64,000 nt of DNA, from positions 930,001 through 994,000 of the forward strand of contig NZ_CP015579.1 of the NCBI RefSeq assembly GCF_002163585.1, given 5' to 3'. This DNA comes from Tatumella citrea (GTDB lineage: Bacteria > Pseudomonadota > Gammaproteobacteria > Enterobacterales > Enterobacteriaceae). The position numbers and the translations under genes are program-made. The notes under the pieces are model-generated. The model was not told where the DNA came from and made no database searches. It worked only from the letters and a program-made list of their open reading frames with translations. Positions 1 to 8,418 of the stretch are shown piece after piece (within the stretch, counting starts at the first letter, position 1; each line of letters opens with the position of its first letter).

Positions 1-111
1 TATGGCATTGATTTCAACGTCAATCGACTGGTCTGCGGCATATTTCTGCATGCGGCTGACCAGCATGCTGGTGGACATTCCTGCGGCACAACAAAGCAGT
101 ATATTTTTCAT
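1..111 (-). CDS. PTS system lactose/cellobiose-type IIB component (partial, N-terminus only)
   Basis: Only the first 37 codons lie in the window; the gene continues past position 1. The start is ATG at 111-109, preceded by a GGAAG ribosome-binding motif. The peptide begins [18 protein letters not shown], matching the phosphorylation loop of lactose/chitobiose-family EIIB proteins (ChbB/CelA type). There a cysteine just before the AGMSTS segment accepts phosphate from EIIA and passes it to the sugar via EIIC; here the candidate is Cys8. The protein would be cytoplasmic and part of a beta-glucoside or diacetylchitobiose uptake system. The sugar cannot be told from this fragment. A CRP-type site lies about 85 bp upstream. 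Confidence 0.85.
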   Translation of the reverse strand, partial: MKNILLCCAAGMSTSMLVSRMQKYAADQSIDVEINAI

Positions 112-573
112 AGTTCTTCCCTGAGTGCGATCCATTCATCCTGAATGATAATAATGTGCTATCGGGTTTATACAGGTTATATTTAATTTATAGTGTGCGG
201 TAAATCACACGGGGGAAAACAGAGGGTTATTTCAGTGGTTTTTTATTTTTTAGAAAGTTATTAGTGGATTTTATTACTTGGGTCTTTAATTGTATTTGTG
301 GATAAAATAAAGAAATTCAGTTGTTGACCGGAATAGTAAAATATTTCATTTTCATAAGCTGTTCAGGAATTATTCTGTAGTTAAATACTCGTCAGCGACT
401 TTTGCGGCTAATGCAATAATGAATTGCAGTAACGGTAGTTTGATCACTGGCTAAGCTGTGCTTTACTGATATGTGTGCTGTGTTGTTTCATTCAATCATT
501 CAGTCTGACCCGGTGGGGACCTGCGCCTGTCGCCGGGTGTCGTAGTTTCTAATAAATTATAACAGGAGTCTTT
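112..573. other. Intergenic region between divergent PTS and MFS genes
   Basis: This AT-rich divergent promoter region contains a CRP-type site at 194-209 and a perfect DnaA-box 9-mer (TGTGGATAA) at 297-305. Just before the MFS gene, an AGGAG motif (about 563-567) serves as ribosome-binding site. I see no gene or clear terminator in it. Confidence 0.5.
194..209. promoter_or_regulatory. Putative CRP (cAMP receptor protein) site
   Basis: TGTGC-GGTAAA-TCACA matches the CRP consensus TGTGA-N6-TCACA at nine of ten core bases. It sits about 85 bp upstream of the start of the leftward PTS IIB gene, a class of operon that is commonly CRP-dependent. Assignment to the PTS promoter is inference. Confidence 0.55.
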
Positions 574-1743
574 ATGCCCGTAGCTCTACTGGCACTGGCA
601 CTGAGTGCGTTTGCTATCGGAACCACTGAGTTTGTGATTATGGGATTACTCCCCGATGTGGCGGGGAACCTGCATGTCTCTATCCCGTCTGCCGGCTGGC
701 TGATTAGTGGCTATGCACTGGGGGTGGCGATTGGTGCTCCGATTATGGCGTTGGTGACGGCACGTCTGCCGCGTAAACGTACCTTATTGTTGCTGATGCT
801 GATCTTTATTCTCGGTAATCTGATGTGTGCTTTGGCACCGGATTACAATCTGCTGATGCTGGCCAGGGTAGTGACGGCACTATGTCATGGTGCATTTTTT
901 GGCATCGGTTCTGTAGTCGCTGCCAGCCTGGTGGCGCCTAACCGTCAGGCCTCGGCTGTGGCACTGATGTTTACCGGACTGACGCTGGCGAACGTATTGG
1001 GCGTGCCACTCGGGACCTGGTTTGGTCAGTTGTACGGCTGGCGAGCCACCTTCTGGGCCGTGGGCGGTATCGGGATTCTGGCGTTTATTGGTCTGGCGCT
1101 GAGCCTGCCGGTCAACCGGGAAGAAAAACCGGTCGACCTGATGAGTGAAATCAGTGCACTGGCTAACGGTAAACTCTGGCTATCACTGCTGATGACAGTT
1201 TTCTTTGCCGCAGCAATGTTTGCGCTATTCAGCTATATCGCACCGCTGCTGCTACAGGTGACCGGTATCAGTGATAAAGGTGTTAGCTGGACACTGTTCC
1301 TGATGGGCGCGGGTCTGACGCTCGGCAACATCATGGGTGGGCGACTGGCGGACTGGAAAGTCTCTTTTAGTCTGCTATTAAGCTTTACTCTGATTGCCGT
1401 ATTTTCGCTGTTGTTCCGCTGGACCAGCAGCGAAATGTGGCTGGCCGAAATTACCCTGTTTATCTGGTCAATGGCGACATTCTCGACCGTTCCGGCGCTG
1501 CAAATCAATGTAGTACGTCACGGTAAAGATGCCCCGCATCTGGTATCTACACTGAATATTTCAGCATTTAATCTGGGGAATGCTATCGGCGCATGGCTGG
1601 GCGGGCTGGTGATTAGCCGTGGCCTGGGACTGACTTCGGTGCCGGTCGCTGCAGCGGTACTGGCTGTGGTCGGTTTACTGGTGGCGTTGTTAACCTTCCG
1701 TGGCGGGTCACATGCACCGGCGCGTGAACTGCGCCAGCAGTGA
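574..1743 (+). CDS. MFS transporter, DHA1 family (AraJ/YdhP-like)
   Basis: A 389-residue inner-membrane protein with about 12 hydrophobic segments and no soluble domain. The N-terminus carries the IGTTEFVIMGLLP signature of the AraJ/YdhP/NepI group, and the first cytoplasmic loop reads ARLPRKR. The second half carries the SFNxGNAxGAxxGG-type segment (SAFNLGNAIGAWLGG) typical of DHA1 proton-coupled drug or sugar exporters. Length matches E. coli YdhP (389 aa). Start: ATG with AGGAG 6-7 bases upstream. It is convergent with lysR, whose stop lies three bases away. Substrate unknown; family assignment is firm, the specific ortholog is not. Confidence 0.85.
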   Translation: MPVALLALALSAFAIGTTEFVIMGLLPDVAGNLHVSIPSAGWLISGYALGVAIGAPIMALVTARLPRKRTLLLLMLIFILGNLMCALAPDYNLLMLARVVTALCHGAFFGIGSVVAASLVAPNRQASAVALMFTGLTLANVLGVPLGTWFGQLYGWRATFWAVGGIGILAFIGLALSLPVNREEKPVDLMSEISALANGKLWLSLLMTVFFAAAMFALFSYIAPLLLQVTGISDKGVSWTLFLMGAGLTLGNIMGGRLADWKVSFSLLLSFTLIAVFSLLFRWTSSEMWLAEITLFIWSMATFSTVPALQINVVRHGKDAPHLVSTLNISAFNLGNAIGAWLGGLVISRGLGLTSVPVAAAVLAVVGLLVALLTFRGGSHAPARELRQQ

Positions 1744-1745
1744 TG

Positions 1746-2681
1746 TCAGAGGGTGTTGGAAGGCTGTAACTGCTGTTCAATCTGCCGGACAAATTGTCCG
1801 GCCTGTTGTTGCAGATGACGAATAAATGCGCCGGTCAGCGCGGAAGCTGGCCGGTGTAATGGCCGGATCAGACTGACAGTAAAAGGCACGCTGATACTGA
1901 AACGCCGCATAACCACTCCACGACCGGCATAATCAAGTGCCGTCAGCGGATTAATAATTGATACACCAATCCCCGCTTTAACCATTGCACATACTGATGC
2001 CGCACTGTGCGTTTCCATGCGCAGCATCCGGCTGACTTCCTGTTCACGGAACAGATTATCCAGCAACTGTCGGTAACTATCGTCTTTGGACAGGCTGATA
2101 AAAGGCAATCCGGAAAAATCAGCAGGGGTCAGCTGATCCTGTGAGGCCAGCGGATGATGTTCCGGCAATACGCACACTTCATCAACGGTAAGCAATGGCA
2201 GTAACTCAGTCCCGGCGGGCACACTGTGAGTCTCAGTCATTCCCAGGTCATAACGCTGCGCAGAAAGCCACTCCTCCAGCAACGGCGATTCACGAGGGAT
2301 AATATTCATGCTGACTGTCGGATAGAGTTCCAGAAACGGTTGGCAAAGTGCTGGTAACAGTGACTGGGAAAAGGCAGGCAGACAGGCTACCGATAACTCG
2401 GCCTGATGAAAGTCACGCAATCCTTCGGCAACTTCACGTATCCTTTCCATTCCATACCAGCTGCGTTCGACTTCCTCGAAAAGCCGCAACCCTTGTACTG
2501 TTGGTTGCAGTCGTCCACGCACACGGCTAAACAGGCTGACGGACAGTTGTTGCTCAAACCGGGCCAGTTCGCGGCTGAGTGTCGGCTGAGAGGTATGGAG
2601 GAACTCTGCTGCCTGAGTCAGGCTGCCACGGGTCATAATGGCGTGGAAGATCTCAATCTGACGCCAGTGTATTTTTTGCAT
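1746..2681 (-). CDS. lysR: LysR, transcriptional activator of lysA
   Basis: At 311 residues it has the same length as E. coli LysR. An N-terminal winged helix-turn-helix contains the GSLTQAAEFLHTSQPTLSRE recognition region (about residues 19-38), followed by the VRGRLxPTVQGLRLFEEV segment specific to LysR itself. The C-terminal effector domain keeps ETHSAASVCAMV and NPLTALDYA. LysR activates the diaminopimelate decarboxylase gene lysA and represses itself. In E. coli lysR and lysA are adjacent and divergent; here two extra genes separate them, in the lysR direction. A terminator-like hairpin at 2697-2720 lies immediately upstream, so where lysR transcription starts is unclear. Confidence 0.95.
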   Translation of the reverse strand: MQKIHWRQIEIFHAIMTRGSLTQAAEFLHTSQPTLSRELARFEQQLSVSLFSRVRGRLQPTVQGLRLFEEVERSWYGMERIREVAEGLRDFHQAELSVACLPAFSQSLLPALCQPFLELYPTVSMNIIPRESPLLEEWLSAQRYDLGMTETHSVPAGTELLPLLTVDEVCVLPEHHPLASQDQLTPADFSGLPFISLSKDDSYRQLLDNLFREQEVSRMLRMETHSAASVCAMVKAGIGVSIINPLTALDYAGRGVVMRRFSISVPFTVSLIRPLHRPASALTGAFIRHLQQQAGQFVRQIEQQLQPSNTL

Positions 2682-2696
2682 AACTCTGTATTACCG

Positions 2697-2720
2697 AAAA
2701 TGCCCCGTAAACCCGGGGCA
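2697..2720 (-). terminator. Rho-independent terminator, end of the SnoaL-like gene
   Basis: On the minus strand a 7-bp perfect stem (TGCCCCG/CGGGGCA) is followed by TTTT. It lies between the SnoaL-like gene and lysR, which are transcribed in the same direction. Confidence 0.5.
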
Positions 2721-2740
2721 GAGCAGGGAGGAGTGGTTAC

Positions 2741-3229
2741 TCAGAACATGGTGTTATTGTTGGCTGAGGTTGGTGGCACTTCCTGGACCGAATCCCAGTG
2801 TTCTACAATTTTTCCGTGTTCCACCCGAAAGATATCGACGATAGCGCGGCCACGGTCATCAGGATTTTTTACTGAATGAACCCGCAGAAAAACCCGGTCG
2901 CCGTAGGTGCCATACTGAGTGATATCGGAATGGGCCTGCGGGTTTGCTTTAAAATACCCGGCGAAATAACTGACAAACGGTGCTCGTCCGTCAGGTACGT
3001 GCGGGTTATGTTGCTTATATTCAGGTGCCAAATCGCGGTCTGCAGCCTGTAAATTATGCTGATTAAAGAAATCCTGATAGAACTGGTAAACCAGTTGCAG
3101 ATTACTGTTTTCCTGTTGCAGATTCCGTGCCGGACTATGCGCCGATGGCGGCGGGAAAGGCTGACTGGCTGCCGCCAGGGCTCCTGCTGAACAGAACAGA
3201 CTAACTGCCAGAACAAATGCATGTTTCAT
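2741..3229 (-). CDS. Exported SnoaL-like (NTF2-fold) protein
   Basis: A 162-residue protein with a Sec signal peptide (MKHAFVLAVSLFCSAGALAAA, cleavage likely near residue 20), so periplasmic. The mature part resembles SnoaL-like polyketide-cyclase/NTF2-superfamily proteins: a helical stretch with FYQDFFNQHN, then YKQHNPHVPDG, and a terminal sheet with VDIFRVEHGKIVEHWDSVQEVP. SnoaL-like domains form cone-shaped pockets with varied small-molecule roles, and neither substrate nor reaction can be assigned. The gene lies between the VOC gene and lysR in the same direction and probably shares a transcript with the VOC gene (48-bp gap). This location between lysR and lysA is not the E. coli arrangement. 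Confidence 0.8.
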   Translation of the reverse strand: MKHAFVLAVSLFCSAGALAAASQPFPPPSAHSPARNLQQENSNLQLVYQFYQDFFNQHNLQAADRDLAPEYKQHNPHVPDGRAPFVSYFAGYFKANPQAHSDITQYGTYGDRVFLRVHSVKNPDDRGRAIVDIFRVEHGKIVEHWDSVQEVPPTSANNNTMF

Positions 3230-3277
3230 GAGAAAAACTCCGTGCCTTTAACAGAAAAGCCTTAGCCGGTATCCGGC

Positions 3278-3679
3278 TCAGCTCTGACGATTCTGGTAGA
3301 GATCCCAGCGGTTACCGTAGAGATCTTCAAATACCACCACAGTGCCGTACTCTTCTTCACGCGGGTCTTCGCAAAAATGGACCCCGGCTTTTAACATCTT
3401 GTGGTAATCACGCCAGAAATCATCGGTCTGCAAAAACAGAAACACTCTGCCACCACACTGGTTCCCGATAAATTCGGTTTGTCGCGGGTTAGAGGCGCGG
3501 GCAAGCAGCAGGTTGCAGTCGCTGTCCACGTTAGGCGTGACAACCACCCAGCGTTTGCCAGGTTGCGGGGTATCTTCCACCAGAGTAAAACCCAGGCTGT
3601 TAGTATAGTAGTCAATTGCCCGGTCGTAATCGTCAACCACAATGGCCAGATAACCCATACATTTCTTTTGTGTACGCAA
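3278..3679 (-). CDS. VOC-superfamily (glyoxalase/dioxygenase-like) protein
   Basis: A 133-residue cytoplasmic protein with one vicinal-oxygen-chelate module. The first beta-alpha-beta-beta-beta unit starts YLAIVVDDYDRAIDYYTNSLGF and the second ends VVVFEDLYGNRWDLYQ, the usual closing strand with a glutamate or aspartate metal ligand. Members include glyoxalase I, antibiotic-binding proteins and extradiol dioxygenases; this branch has no firmly known function. It is the first gene of a leftward group (VOC, SnoaL-like, lysR) and diverges from lysA. Family assignment is strong, function unknown. Confidence 0.82.
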   Translation of the reverse strand: MRTQKKCMGYLAIVVDDYDRAIDYYTNSLGFTLVEDTPQPGKRWVVVTPNVDSDCNLLLARASNPRQTEFIGNQCGGRVFLFLQTDDFWRDYHKMLKAGVHFCEDPREEEYGTVVVFEDLYGNRWDLYQNRQS

Positions 3680-3837
3680 CGGTAGATTCCTTACATCAGG
3701 TAAGTTCAGGAGACAGCCGGAAAACAGATGACTGCAACAGTCTATATCAGATATAAATAGATATCAGATGAAATGATATTTTTCAATATGGTGAAGCTGT
3801 GGCTTACTGTGGATAACAGCACAGGAGACGCTAAATT
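3680..3837. promoter_or_regulatory. Divergent lysA / VOC-gene promoter region
   Basis: This 158-bp region contains two direct copies of ATATCAGAT (near 3747 and 3762) within an AT-rich block, candidates for LysR-type regulator contacts. It also holds a perfect DnaA-box 9-mer at 3808-3816 and CAGGAG ahead of lysA. That LysR acts here is known for E. coli; the exact site is inferred. Confidence 0.4.
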
Positions 3838-5103
3838 ATGCCACGCCCGTTAACAACCACCGAAACCGCCCTTAACCAGAAAAACCTGCTTCCTTTGGCA
3901 CAATACTATCAGGGACCCTTCTGGGCCTATGATGGCGAAGTGATCCGCCGGCAGATTGCGAAACTGGGGGATTTTGACGTGATCCGCTTTGCCCAGAAAG
4001 CCTGCTCTAATATTCATATTTTACGGCTGATGCGCGACGCCGGGGTTAAAGTTGACTCTGTTTCGCTGGGCGAAATTGAACGGGCGTTAGTTGCCGGTTA
4101 TCCCGCCGGAGGCGACGATATCGTGTTTACTGCTGATGTGCTCGATCACGCGGTATTACAACGGGTGGCTGAACTGAAGATTCCGGTGAATGCCGGATCT
4201 ATCGATATGCTGCATCAACTGGCGGAAGTCTCCGCCGGTCATCCGGTATGGCTGCGGATTAACCCGGGATTTGGTCATGGTCACAGCCAGAAAACCAATA
4301 CCGGTGGTGAAAACAGTAAACACGGGATCTGGTATCTGGCACTGAATGAAGCCTTGCAGGTGGTGCGTGATAAAGGACTGACGCTGGCAGGTTTGCATAT
4401 GCATATTGGATCCGGGGTTGATTATCAGCATCTGCAACAGGTATGTGACGCGATGGTGGATCAGGTAATCAGCAGCGGAGCGGATGTTCCGGCCATTTCT
4501 GCCGGTGGCGGGTTATCCATCCCTTACCGTTATGCAGAAGCAGAAATCGATCCGACGCACTATTACAACCTGTGGAACGGGGCACGTGAGCGGATTGCCG
4601 ATCACCTGGGACATCCGGTGACCCTGGAAATTGAGCCGGGTCGTTTTCTGGTTGCTCAGTCAGGTGTTCTGGTCAGTCAGGTACGTGCTGTTAAACAGAT
4701 GGGAAGCCGCCACTTTGTGCTGGTGGATGCCGGATTCAGTGATCTGATGCGTCCGTCAATGTACGGCAGCTACCATGAAATTTCCGTGATGCCAGCCGAT
4801 GGAAGTCAGGCTGACAGCAACGTCACTGTTGATTCAGTCGTGGCCGGACCGTTATGCGAATCCGGGGATGTGTTTACCCAACTGGAAGGTGGCATGGTGG
4901 AACCGCGTGCACTGCCTCAGGCAAAGGTTGGCGATTATCTGGTATTTCATGATACCGGGGCTTATGGCGCATCAATGTCTTCAAATTACAACAGCCGGCC
5001 ACTGATCCCGGAGATATTGTTTACTGAAGGTCAGCCGCGTGAAATTCGCCGGGCCCAGACCATCAGTGAATTGCTGGCACTGGAGTCAGACGCCGGTCAG
5101 TAA
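3838..5103 (+). CDS. lysA: Diaminopimelate decarboxylase
   Basis: A 421-residue fold-III PLP enzyme that converts meso-diaminopimelate to L-lysine and CO2, the last step of lysine synthesis in the cytoplasm. Seen: the PLP lysine in FAQKACSN (Lys54), the HMHIGSG motif, the glycine-rich phosphate loop SAGGGLSIP, and the C-terminal GPLCESGDVF and DTGAYGASMSSNYNSRP segments that complete the active site at the dimer interface. Length agrees with E. coli LysA (420 aa). Start: ATG after a CAGGAG motif. Expected to be activated by LysR and repressed by lysine. It ends against convergent galR with a shared hairpin. Confidence 0.97.
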   Translation: MPRPLTTTETALNQKNLLPLAQYYQGPFWAYDGEVIRRQIAKLGDFDVIRFAQKACSNIHILRLMRDAGVKVDSVSLGEIERALVAGYPAGGDDIVFTADVLDHAVLQRVAELKIPVNAGSIDMLHQLAEVSAGHPVWLRINPGFGHGHSQKTNTGGENSKHGIWYLALNEALQVVRDKGLTLAGLHMHIGSGVDYQHLQQVCDAMVDQVISSGADVPAISAGGGLSIPYRYAEAEIDPTHYYNLWNGARERIADHLGHPVTLEIEPGRFLVAQSGVLVSQVRAVKQMGSRHFVLVDAGFSDLMRPSMYGSYHEISVMPADGSQADSNVTVDSVVAGPLCESGDVFTQLEGGMVEPRALPQAKVGDYLVFHDTGAYGASMSSNYNSRPLIPEILFTEGQPREIRRAQTISELLALESDAGQ

Positions 5104-5111
5104 TGGCTGAC

Positions 5112-5133
5112 AGCCGGGCGAATTAGCCCGGCT
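5112..5133. terminator. Hairpin between convergent lysA and galR
   Basis: Perfect 8-bp stem AGCCGGGC/GCCCGGCT with a six-base loop. It spans the galR stop codon (in the loop) and lies nine bases past lysA. No strong U-tract follows on either strand, so its role as a bidirectional terminator is probable rather than certain. Confidence 0.45.
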
Positions 5134-6136
5134 GATCGTTATGCCTGGCAACGGAATGGCGGATGACCAGGGTAGGGTGAAACAGATGGGTGACTGGCGG
5201 GGCAGGTTCATTTTTCGATAATGCCAGCGCCAGGGCTGCAGCCTGTTGAGCCATGGTAACTACCGGATAACGGATAGTGGTCAGCCGGGGCCTGAGATAA
5301 CGGGAAACCAGCACATCATCAAAACCCATCAGTGACATCTGCTGTGGCACCTGAATACTGTTGTCACTGAGTGCGGCCAGTGCACCTGCGGCCATTGAAT
5401 CGTTATAACAGGCGACTGCGCTGAAGGCTTTACCCTGAGCCAGCAGATTGATCATTGCCTGTTCCCCGCCGGTTTCATCCGGTTCGCCAAAGGCCACCAG
5501 TTGTCGGTTGGCCGGAATCTGGTGATCATTCAACGCCCGGTAGTAGCCAGCGAGTCGGTCACTGGCATCCGAGATGGTATGGTCAGAACAGATAAACGCA
5601 ATATTTTCGTGCCCCTGCTGAATCAGATGGCGGGTAGCCAGCCAGCCACCGTAATTATCATCCAGTGCAACACAGCGCTGTTCAAAACCCGGCAGAGTCC
5701 GGTTGATCAATACGATTCCCGGGATATAGCGCATTAATTCCGACAGCTCATCATCTGGTATTTTTTTGACATGCAGTACCAGAGCTTCACACTGATGGCG
5801 AATCAGTTGCTGAATGGCCAGCCGTTCCTGATGTTCATCGTGGTAGCCATTACCAATCAGTAGGAAGTTGTTGGTCTGACTTGCCACTTCATCAACCGCT
5901 TTCACCATCGCCCCGAAGAAAGGGTCAGCGACATCCGCCACAATCAGGCCAATGGTCGCTGTAGTTTGCTGGGCCAGGGCGCGGGCATTGGCATTGGGCT
6001 GGTAGTGCAGTTCCTGCATAGCTTCCTGCACCGCCTGGCGTGAAGCTTCACTGGCCTTCGGCGAATGATTGAGCACTCGGGAAACAGTGGCGACTGAGAC
6101 GCCGGCGAGTCTGGCGACATCCTTTATAGTAGCCAT
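5123..6136 (-). CDS. galR: Galactose operon repressor GalR
   Basis: A 337-residue LacI-family repressor. The N-terminal helix-turn-helix reads MATIKDVARLAGVSVATVSR followed by the hinge region NANARALAQQ, both nearly identical to E. coli GalR. The periplasmic-binding-protein-like sugar domain includes ADVADPFFGAMVKAV, NRTLPGFE, CYNDSMAAGALAAL and LMGFDDVLVSRYLRPRLTT. GalR binds galactose and represses gal and mgl genes. The orthology also rests on position between lysA and the OmrA/B sRNA, as in E. coli. An autoregulatory operator-like sequence lies just upstream (6148-6163). Confidence 0.95.
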   Translation of the reverse strand: MATIKDVARLAGVSVATVSRVLNHSPKASEASRQAVQEAMQELHYQPNANARALAQQTTATIGLIVADVADPFFGAMVKAVDEVASQTNNFLLIGNGYHDEHQERLAIQQLIRHQCEALVLHVKKIPDDELSELMRYIPGIVLINRTLPGFEQRCVALDDNYGGWLATRHLIQQGHENIAFICSDHTISDASDRLAGYYRALNDHQIPANRQLVAFGEPDETGGEQAMINLLAQGKAFSAVACYNDSMAAGALAALSDNSIQVPQQMSLMGFDDVLVSRYLRPRLTTIRYPVVTMAQQAAALALALSKNEPAPPVTHLFHPTLVIRHSVARHNDQPG

Positions 6137-6147
6137 GGTGGGGTTCC

Positions 6148-6163
6148 GGGAAAACGTTTACAC
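6148..6163. promoter_or_regulatory. GalR/GalS-type operator (galR autoregulation)
   Basis: Read on the minus strand the 16-mer is GTGTAAACGTTTTCCC. The left half matches the gal operator consensus GTGTAANCGNTTACAC exactly and the right half is degenerate. It sits 12 bp upstream of the galR start, a position suited to repression. Binding is inferred. Confidence 0.6.
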
Positions 6164-6429
6164 ATTGGACCAGTGTTACGGAAAAGCAGACGGACTGCAA
6201 GCTGATAAAATGTCGGCTAACCCGCAAATTTGATTAAAATAGTCAGGTTTTTCAGAATAATGACACAGACCCTGTCATGTCTCCGGGAGATAAGCTGTGT
6301 TGCTCAGGTAATACAGAGATAGTCCAATGTATTTGAAGCGTTAATCTCTAAATAGCTGCTTACATTTTGCGGACAACTGTTGCGTTTATGTTGTAGAGAG
6401 AAATACCGGAAACCTGGTAAATTAAACGT

Positions 6430-6501
6430 CCCAGAGGTATTGATGGGTGAACATCAACAGTTTTGATTACACCAACCTGCGCTGAAGCGCAGGTTTTTTT
6501 T
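6430..6501 (+). ncRNA. omrA: OmrA/OmrB-family small regulatory RNA
   Basis: The RNA begins with the invariant Omr 5' seed CCCAGAGGTATTGAT and ends with ACACCAACCTGCG, a short TGAA-loop hairpin (AACCTGCGC/GCGCAGGTT) and a run of eight T: a full Rho-independent terminator. Estimated length is 72 nt, against 82-88 nt in E. coli. Location next to galR and upstream of aas is the E. coli omrA/omrB locus. Omr RNAs pair through the 5' seed with ompT, cirA, csgD and ompR mRNAs with Hfq and are induced by OmpR. A TAAATT -10 element lies six bases before the start. Only one copy is present, where E. coli has two. Confidence 0.92.
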
Positions 6502-6660
6502 GCCTCCGATTTCTCATTTCTTCTGTTGCCCTGATATGCTATCAATGTTCACTCTCATTAAAGATTACCAACTGATACACACTTTCGCTGTGATCCTGCG
6601 GGTAAATTCATTATAAGACTGTGTTAATACGCCTTATTATTCATAATTCAGCGGAATGTT

Positions 6661-8418
6661 ATGCCCCGGATAAAGAAGATGCTGGGAAAAGACCAGATCA
6701 AAGCTACGTTTAACCCTTTTCGATTTCGCCTGGTGTGTCTTGGCGTCGTAGGTTGCCTGGTATTCCTGGTTCTGCGCGTAGGAGATTTGCAGTTACTGGA
6801 TCATCCGATGCTGGAGAAAGAAGCTGACCAGCGTTCGTTACGTGAGGTCGTTTTGCCGACCAACCGTGGCACACTGCTGGACAGGAATGGTGACACCCTG
6901 GCACTGAGCGTGCCGTCCCGCGATATTATTGCCGATCCGCTTAAAGTGATGGAAGGCAACCCTAATTTTTACGATCCGAAATGGGCCTACCTGGCATCGG
7001 CACTGGATATGCGTCCGGAGCAGCTGGCGGCACAGATCACCGCCAATCCGAAGAAACGTTTTCTCTATCTGGGCCGGAAAATCGAGCTGGGTATTGCTAA
7101 AGATATCACCCAGTTGCATCTGGCGGGGATCTCTTCCGTTTATGATGACAGCCGTTTCTATCCGATGAGTGATGCGGCGGCGCCGCTGATTGGTATTGTC
7201 GGCGCTGATAACAGTGGCCTGAACGGTATCGAGAAGAGTTTCGATAAAATTTTGCAGGGCGAACCGGGCAAAGAGAAGTACCGCCAGGATCGCCACGGCA
7301 ATATTATTTCGATGATTAGCTATCAGCCACCGACCCAGCCACCAACGGTACAGCTGAGTATTGATAAATTTATCCAGTACACCATGTACAGCAAACTGCG
7401 TGACGGTGTGATACAGAATAAAGCCGACTCTGGTGCGGCGGTGATGGTGCGGGTAGATACCGGGGAAATCCTCGGCATGGCCTCTTATCCGTCATATAAC
7501 CCAAACAATTATGATGATGCAACGCCGGCACAGATGCGTAATGTCGCGATTAACGACAGTTTTGAGCCCGGCTCTACCGTCAAGCCGCTGGTGGTGATGG
7601 AAGGATTGCAGCGTCATCTGGTGCGGCCCGATTCGGTGCTTGATACCACGCCTTACCGGGTGGACGGGCATCTGATTCGTGACGTCGGACACTGGCCACG
7701 ACTGACCATGACCGGCATATTGCAGAAGTCGAGTGATATCGGGGTATCCCACATTGCGCTGGCGATGCCGGCAGAAGTGTTGGTAAATACTTACCGCTCC
7801 TTTGGCTTAGGCAGACCGACGGATCTGGGTCTGACCGGGGAAAGTACCGGTTACTTCCCGCTGCATCGTCAGCGCTGGGCGGACATCGAACGCGCGACCT
7901 TCGCCTTTGGTTATGGTTTACGTTTGACCCCGCTGCAGATTGCCCGTGAATATGCGACTCTGGGATCATTTGGTATTTATCGTCCGTTATCCATCACTAA
8001 AGTGACTCCGCCGGTAGAAGGGACACGGGTTGCTGATGAAGATGTGGTGCGTAGTGTCGTGCATATGATGGAAAGTGATGCCTTACCTGGCGGCTCAGGG
8101 GTACGTGCTGCAGTTCCCGGATACCGTCTGGCGATTAAAACCGGTACCGCCGAAAAAATGGGCAGTAGTGGTAAGTATGATGGCGGCTATATCAACTATA
8201 CCGCCGGGGTTGCTCCGGCCAGTCATCCGGTGGTCGCGCTGGTGATAATGATTAACCATCCGACAGCGGGTGCTCACTTCGGTGGTTCGGTGGCCGCGCC
8301 GGTTTTCGGTAATATCATCGGCCCGGTGCTGAAGTATATGAACATCGCCCCGGATGCTCTCTACAGTACCAATGCCAGTCTGCCACCGGGAACTGATACC
8401 TCCACTCCGCCCGATTAA
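6661..8418 (+). CDS. FtsI/PBP3 paralog, septal-type peptidoglycan transpeptidase (class B PBP)
   Basis: A 585-residue inner-membrane protein: short cytoplasmic tail, one membrane anchor (about residues 24-43), a pedimentum domain with PTNRGTLLDRNG, then the transpeptidase domain. Catalytic motifs are S305-T-V-K308, S357-S-D359 and K493-T-G. FtsI proteins cross-link septal peptidoglycan; this one resembles FtsI throughout but lies outside the mraZ-ftsI cluster. Salmonella has such a paralog, PBP3SAL, active in division at acidic pH, and this may be a counterpart. The second motif is SxD where E. coli FtsI has SSN, a change in the active site. Start ATG 6661 gives the family-typical N-terminus. 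Confidence 0.88.
   Translation: MPRIKKMLGKDQIKATFNPFRFRLVCLGVVGCLVFLVLRVGDLQLLDHPMLEKEADQRSLREVVLPTNRGTLLDRNGDTLALSVPSRDIIADPLKVMEGNPNFYDPKWAYLASALDMRPEQLAAQITANPKKRFLYLGRKIELGIAKDITQLHLAGISSVYDDSRFYPMSDAAAPLIGIVGADNSGLNGIEKSFDKILQGEPGKEKYRQDRHGNIISMISYQPPTQPPTVQLSIDKFIQYTMYSKLRDGVIQNKADSGAAVMVRVDTGEILGMASYPSYNPNNYDDATPAQMRNVAINDSFEPGSTVKPLVVMEGLQRHLVRPDSVLDTTPYRVDGHLIRDVGHWPRLTMTGILQKSSDIGVSHIALAMPAEVLVNTYRSFGLGRPTDLGLTGESTGYFPLHRQRWADIERATFAFGYGLRLTPLQIAREYATLGSFGIYRPLSITKVTPPVEGTRVADEDVVRSVVHMMESDALPGGSGVRAAVPGYRLAIKTGTAEKMGSSGKYDGGYINYTAGVAPASHPVVALVIMINHPTAGAHFGGSVAAPVFGNIIGPVLKYMNIAPDALYSTNASLPPGTDTSTPPD

Larger units (their letters stand above)
6137..6660. other. Intergenic region galR - PBP3 paralog
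   Basis: It contains the galR operator and the OmrA/B sRNA with its promoter. The rest (6170-6400 and 6502-6660) is AT-rich; the second part must carry the promoter of the PBP3 paralog. No protein gene is supported here. Confidence 0.6.
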
